From: Candidatus Roizmanbacteria bacterium CG09_land_8_20_14_0_10_41_9
GTDB taxonomy: Bacteria; Patescibacteriota; Microgenomatia; UBA1406; GWC2-37-13
NCBI GenBank assembly: GCA_002774185.1
Contig: PEZG01000061.1
Span: forward strand, 1-14,650
Direction: 5' to 3'
Length of the DNA: 14,650 nt
Shown here: in pieces, positions 12,636-14,650 of the stretch
How the letters are laid out: each line of letters starts with the position of its first letter
How positions within the stretch are numbered: position 1 is the first letter of the stretch
The notes under the pieces: generated by a model
Databases searched by the model: none
Told to the model about the DNA's origin: nothing
The model's input: the letters and a program-made list of their open reading frames with translations, nothing else
Translations under genes and position numbers: made by a program

Positions 12636-14650
12636 TTATAATGCTGTATTTAGTATTGAGCTTCCTTCTCCTTTTAATACTTTCCAAATCGCCTCTGTGA
12701 CAAAGGGCATGAACGGATGGATCATCTGTATTTGCCCCTCAAATACCTGTGTGAGGACCTGCGAAGCTTCTATATTACCATTCTTCATCCCATCTTTCAA
12801 CTGTTCCACATAGTAATCCGCGAACCGGTGCCAGATGAAATGGTATAGCAAATCAAACGCCTTCGTATACCTATGCGTATCCATGTATTTCAAATACTTC
12901 TTCTTTACTTCTTTAAACTCTTTCTCTAATTCTTCTAAAATTTGATTATTTGAATTTGGGATTTGATTTGTTATTTGTGATTTGTAATTTGTTATTTTAT
13001 TCAGGAAAATAAATCTTCCAATATTCCAAACCTTGTTGGCAAAATTTCGCATACCGATCACTTTTTCCTCGGTAAAGATGATATCTCCTCCGTCCCGAAC
13101 GCCAAATACGAGGGATGCGCGCAATGCATCCGCCCCGTATCTTTCAATCATCTGCATCGGATTGATAACATTTCCTTTACTTTTGCTCATTTTTTGTCCC
13201 TGTCTGTCCCGTACCAACCCGTGAAGGAATACTGTTTTGAACGGCACCTGTTTTGTCGCAAAGTATCCGATCATGATCATCCTCGCGACCCACCAAGGAA
13301 GGATATCGTACCCGGTCTCCATGACGGAGGTGGGATAAAAAAACCGATACATTTCTTCGCCGATCGTCTTTAATGTGGCATAGGGCCACTGCGCAGAGGA
13401 AAACCACGTATCAAACGTATCGCTATCCTGTTCAAAATCCTGCTTTTTGCATGAGGCGCATTCATTCGGTTTTTCAACGCTGATAAACCATTTTTTCGTT
13501 GATTTGCAAAAATACGCCGGAATCCGTATACCCCACACGACCTGACGGGAGATGTTCCAATCTCTAAAGTTCCCCAACCACCACAGAAGTATTTTCCGAA
13601 ACCGTTTTGGGTAAACGATAATCTCGTTTTTTTCAACCAATTTCTTAGCTTCAGAGGTCAACGGCTTAACGTTTACAAACCACTGCTCCTTTGGCAGTGG
13701 TTCAATAATCCTTCCGCATTTATAGCATGTCCCAACTCGATGGGAATAGTCTTCTTTGATTTTTTCAACTAACCCTTTTTTTTGAAGATCTTCCACTACT
13801 TTTTTCCGTGCTTCGTTGATACGCAATCCCTTATAGGGACCGGTCCTTTCATTTAGCTTTCCGGTGAAATCTATCACTTGCTTCATCTCGAGGTTGTGCC
13901 GTTGCCCCATTTCAAAATCCGAAAAATCGTGGGCTGGGGTTACCTTTACCACCCCGGTTCCAAACTTCGGATCTACTGCCGCGTCGGCGATCACTTTTAT
14001 TTTAAAAGACCCCAATAGTCCCTCCGCCTGTATTTCTTTCCCTATCCATGATGTATACCGTTTATCCCGCGGGTGAACCGCCACAGCCGTGTCTCCAAAT
14101 TTTGTCTCCGGACGGGTTGTCGCCAGAGTAAACGGACCGTATTTCAGATAGAATAGTGGGTCTATTCGCTCCTTATAAACTACCTCCAAATCGGAAAATG
14201 ACGTTCCGCAGTAGGTGCAGTAGTTTACCAACCGTTTTGCCCGGTAAATTAAACCTGCTTGATGCAGGTCTGCAAAGGTTTTGTGTACGATAGCGACAAT
14301 ATCCGGATCTAAGGTAAATTTTTTCTTTGACCAATCCAGGGCAAATCCCAATTTTCGAAGCTGATTCTCCATAGCGCTCTTGTTTTCCATCACAAAGTCC
14401 CAGATCATCCGGAACAGGGTCTCGCGGTCATAGTCAAATCGGCTTTTACCCTGTTTTTGAAGGTGTTTTTCAAAAACAAACTGTGTTTCAAACCCTGCGT
14501 GATCTGCTCCGGGAAGCCACAATACTTCCTCTCCCTTCATTTTGTGATAGCGTATCATCACATCCTCGTACACATACATCGCGTGTCCTAGGTGAAGGTC
14601 CGCATTTGCATTCGGAGGGGGAAGGATAATACAAAAAGGTCGTTTGCTTT
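12636..14650 (-). CDS. valS: Valyl-tRNA synthetase, 5' end missing
   Basis: Charges tRNA-Val with valine in the cytoplasm. The last 670 residues are visible. The reading frame is open to the window edge, so the first methionine inside it (14579) is internal; about 40 N-terminal residues are probably missing. The class I HIGH signature appears as PPPNANADLHLGHA, just inside the right edge. The editing domain has LATTRPETKFGDTA. Cysteine pairs CTYC, CYKC and CASC suggest zinc knuckles. DTFDTWFSSAQWP and KMSKS (QKMSKSKGNV, near 13179-13193) complete the catalytic core. The anticodon-binding helices end at about the normal position without the long C-terminal coiled coil of E. coli ValS. A block of about 20 Asn/Gln/Lys/Ile-rich residues, encoded by 12942-13001, sits between catalytic and anticodon-binding parts and looks like an inserted repeat. 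Assignment is secure. Confidence 0.96.
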   Translation of the reverse strand, partial: SKRPFCIILPPPNANADLHLGHAMYVYEDVMIRYHKMKGEEVLWLPGADHAGFETQFVFEKHLQKQGKSRFDYDRETLFRMIWDFVMENKSAMENQLRKLGFALDWSKKKFTLDPDIVAIVHKTFADLHQAGLIYRAKRLVNYCTYCGTSFSDLEVVYKERIDPLFYLKYGPFTLATTRPETKFGDTAVAVHPRDKRYTSWIGKEIQAEGLLGSFKIKVIADAAVDPKFGTGVVKVTPAHDFSDFEMGQRHNLEMKQVIDFTGKLNERTGPYKGLRINEARKKVVEDLQKKGLVEKIKEDYSHRVGTCYKCGRIIEPLPKEQWFVNVKPLTSEAKKLVEKNEIIVYPKRFRKILLWWLGNFRDWNISRQVVWGIRIPAYFCKSTKKWFISVEKPNECASCKKQDFEQDSDTFDTWFSSAQWPYATLKTIGEEMYRFFYPTSVMETGYDILPWWVARMIMIGYFATKQVPFKTVFLHGLVRDRQGQKMSKSKGNVINPMQMIERYGADALRASLVFGVRDGGDIIFTEEKVIGMRNFANKVWNIGRFIFLNKITNYKSQITNQIPNSNNQILEELEKEFKEVKKKYLKYMDTHRYTKAFDLLYHFIWHRFADYYVEQLKDGMKNGNIEASQVLTQVFEGQIQMIHPFMPFVTEAIWKVLKGEGSSILNTAL
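12939..13001 (-). repeat. AT-rich word repeat inserted in frame in valS
   Basis: About 60 bases built of ACAAAT/CAAATC words (ACAAATTACAAATCACAAAT and onwards) interrupt valS without breaking the frame. They encode residues beginning NKITNYKSQITNQ and ending NSNNQ, placed just after the MRNFANKVWNIGRF segment, in the linker before the anticodon-binding helices. The flanking codons are ordinary and G+C-richer, so composition changes sharply at both edges. The words resemble, but do not equal, those of the rpmH-yidC spacer. Confidence 0.7.

Noticed and set aside
12412..12687. A 91-codon minus-strand frame over the rpmH region
   Set aside because: It lies in a different frame from both valS and rpmH, its product is low-complexity in the AT-rich repeat, and the rpmH frame matches bL34 residue by residue.
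1..14650. CRISPR array, tRNA, rRNA, insertion sequence or phage genes
   Set aside because: No regularly spaced direct repeats, tRNA-like cloverleaf, transposase or integrase motifs were seen. Nearly all of the sequence is coding.
1..14650. Recoding of TGA (as in Gracilibacteria or Absconditabacteria)
   Set aside because: All genes read through to TAA or TAG without in-frame TGA. No gene here happens to end in TGA, but ten genes are too few to draw a conclusion.

Overview
The window looks like chromosomal DNA from an ultra-small bacterium of the Candidate Phyla Radiation (Patescibacteria), probably Microgenomates or a close relative. The grounds are: short spacers and gene overlaps; no usable Shine-Dalgarno sequence at any start I examined; a short KH-R3H Jag and a short YidC; AT-rich word repeats of the kind common in these genomes, one of them inside valS; and a set of envelope proteins (VirB6-like and VirB2-like) whose motifs I associate with this group. 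The placement is inference from protein character, not a computed phylogeny. All complete genes end in TAA or TAG and read normally in the standard bacterial code.

Layout. (1) 1-2291, minus: the first 763 residues of a ClpC-type unfoldase, cut by the window start. (2) 2337-6337, plus: three envelope genes. They encode a membrane-anchored cell-wall hydrolase with a lysozyme-like domain and a C39-like cysteine peptidase, a 144-residue single-pass protein that shares a small domain with it, and a polytopic VirB6/TrbL-like protein with its own promoter. (3) 6359-10799, minus and convergent with (2): a VirB2-like two-helix protein with a cysteine-rich ectodomain, downstream of a giant unrecognised protein of about 1206 residues with a C-terminal membrane anchor. 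(4) 10829-14650, minus: a small two-helix membrane protein, then jag/khpB, yidC, rpmH and valS, the last running off the right end. rpmH (bL34, 45 residues) is easy to miss because it is short and overlapped by a longer spurious frame.

How the genes fit together. Blocks (2) and (3) look like part of a type IV secretion or pilus-like envelope machine: a wall-opening enzyme, a channel-like membrane protein, a pilin-like protein and a large membrane-tethered cytoplasmic protein. No VirB4-type ATPase or coupling protein lies in the window, so the machine is incomplete here. Block (4) is the conserved rpmH-yidC-jag neighbourhood for ribosome biogenesis and membrane protein insertion, but rnpA, which usually sits between rpmH and yidC, is absent. 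An AT-rich imperfect inverted repeat fills that position.

Three promoters of TTGACA-17-TATAAT type can be read. In each, the -10 box ends 6 to 8 bases before the start codon, so these transcripts should be leaderless or nearly so. This decides the start of the giant gene: ATG at 10781, not the GTG at 10799.
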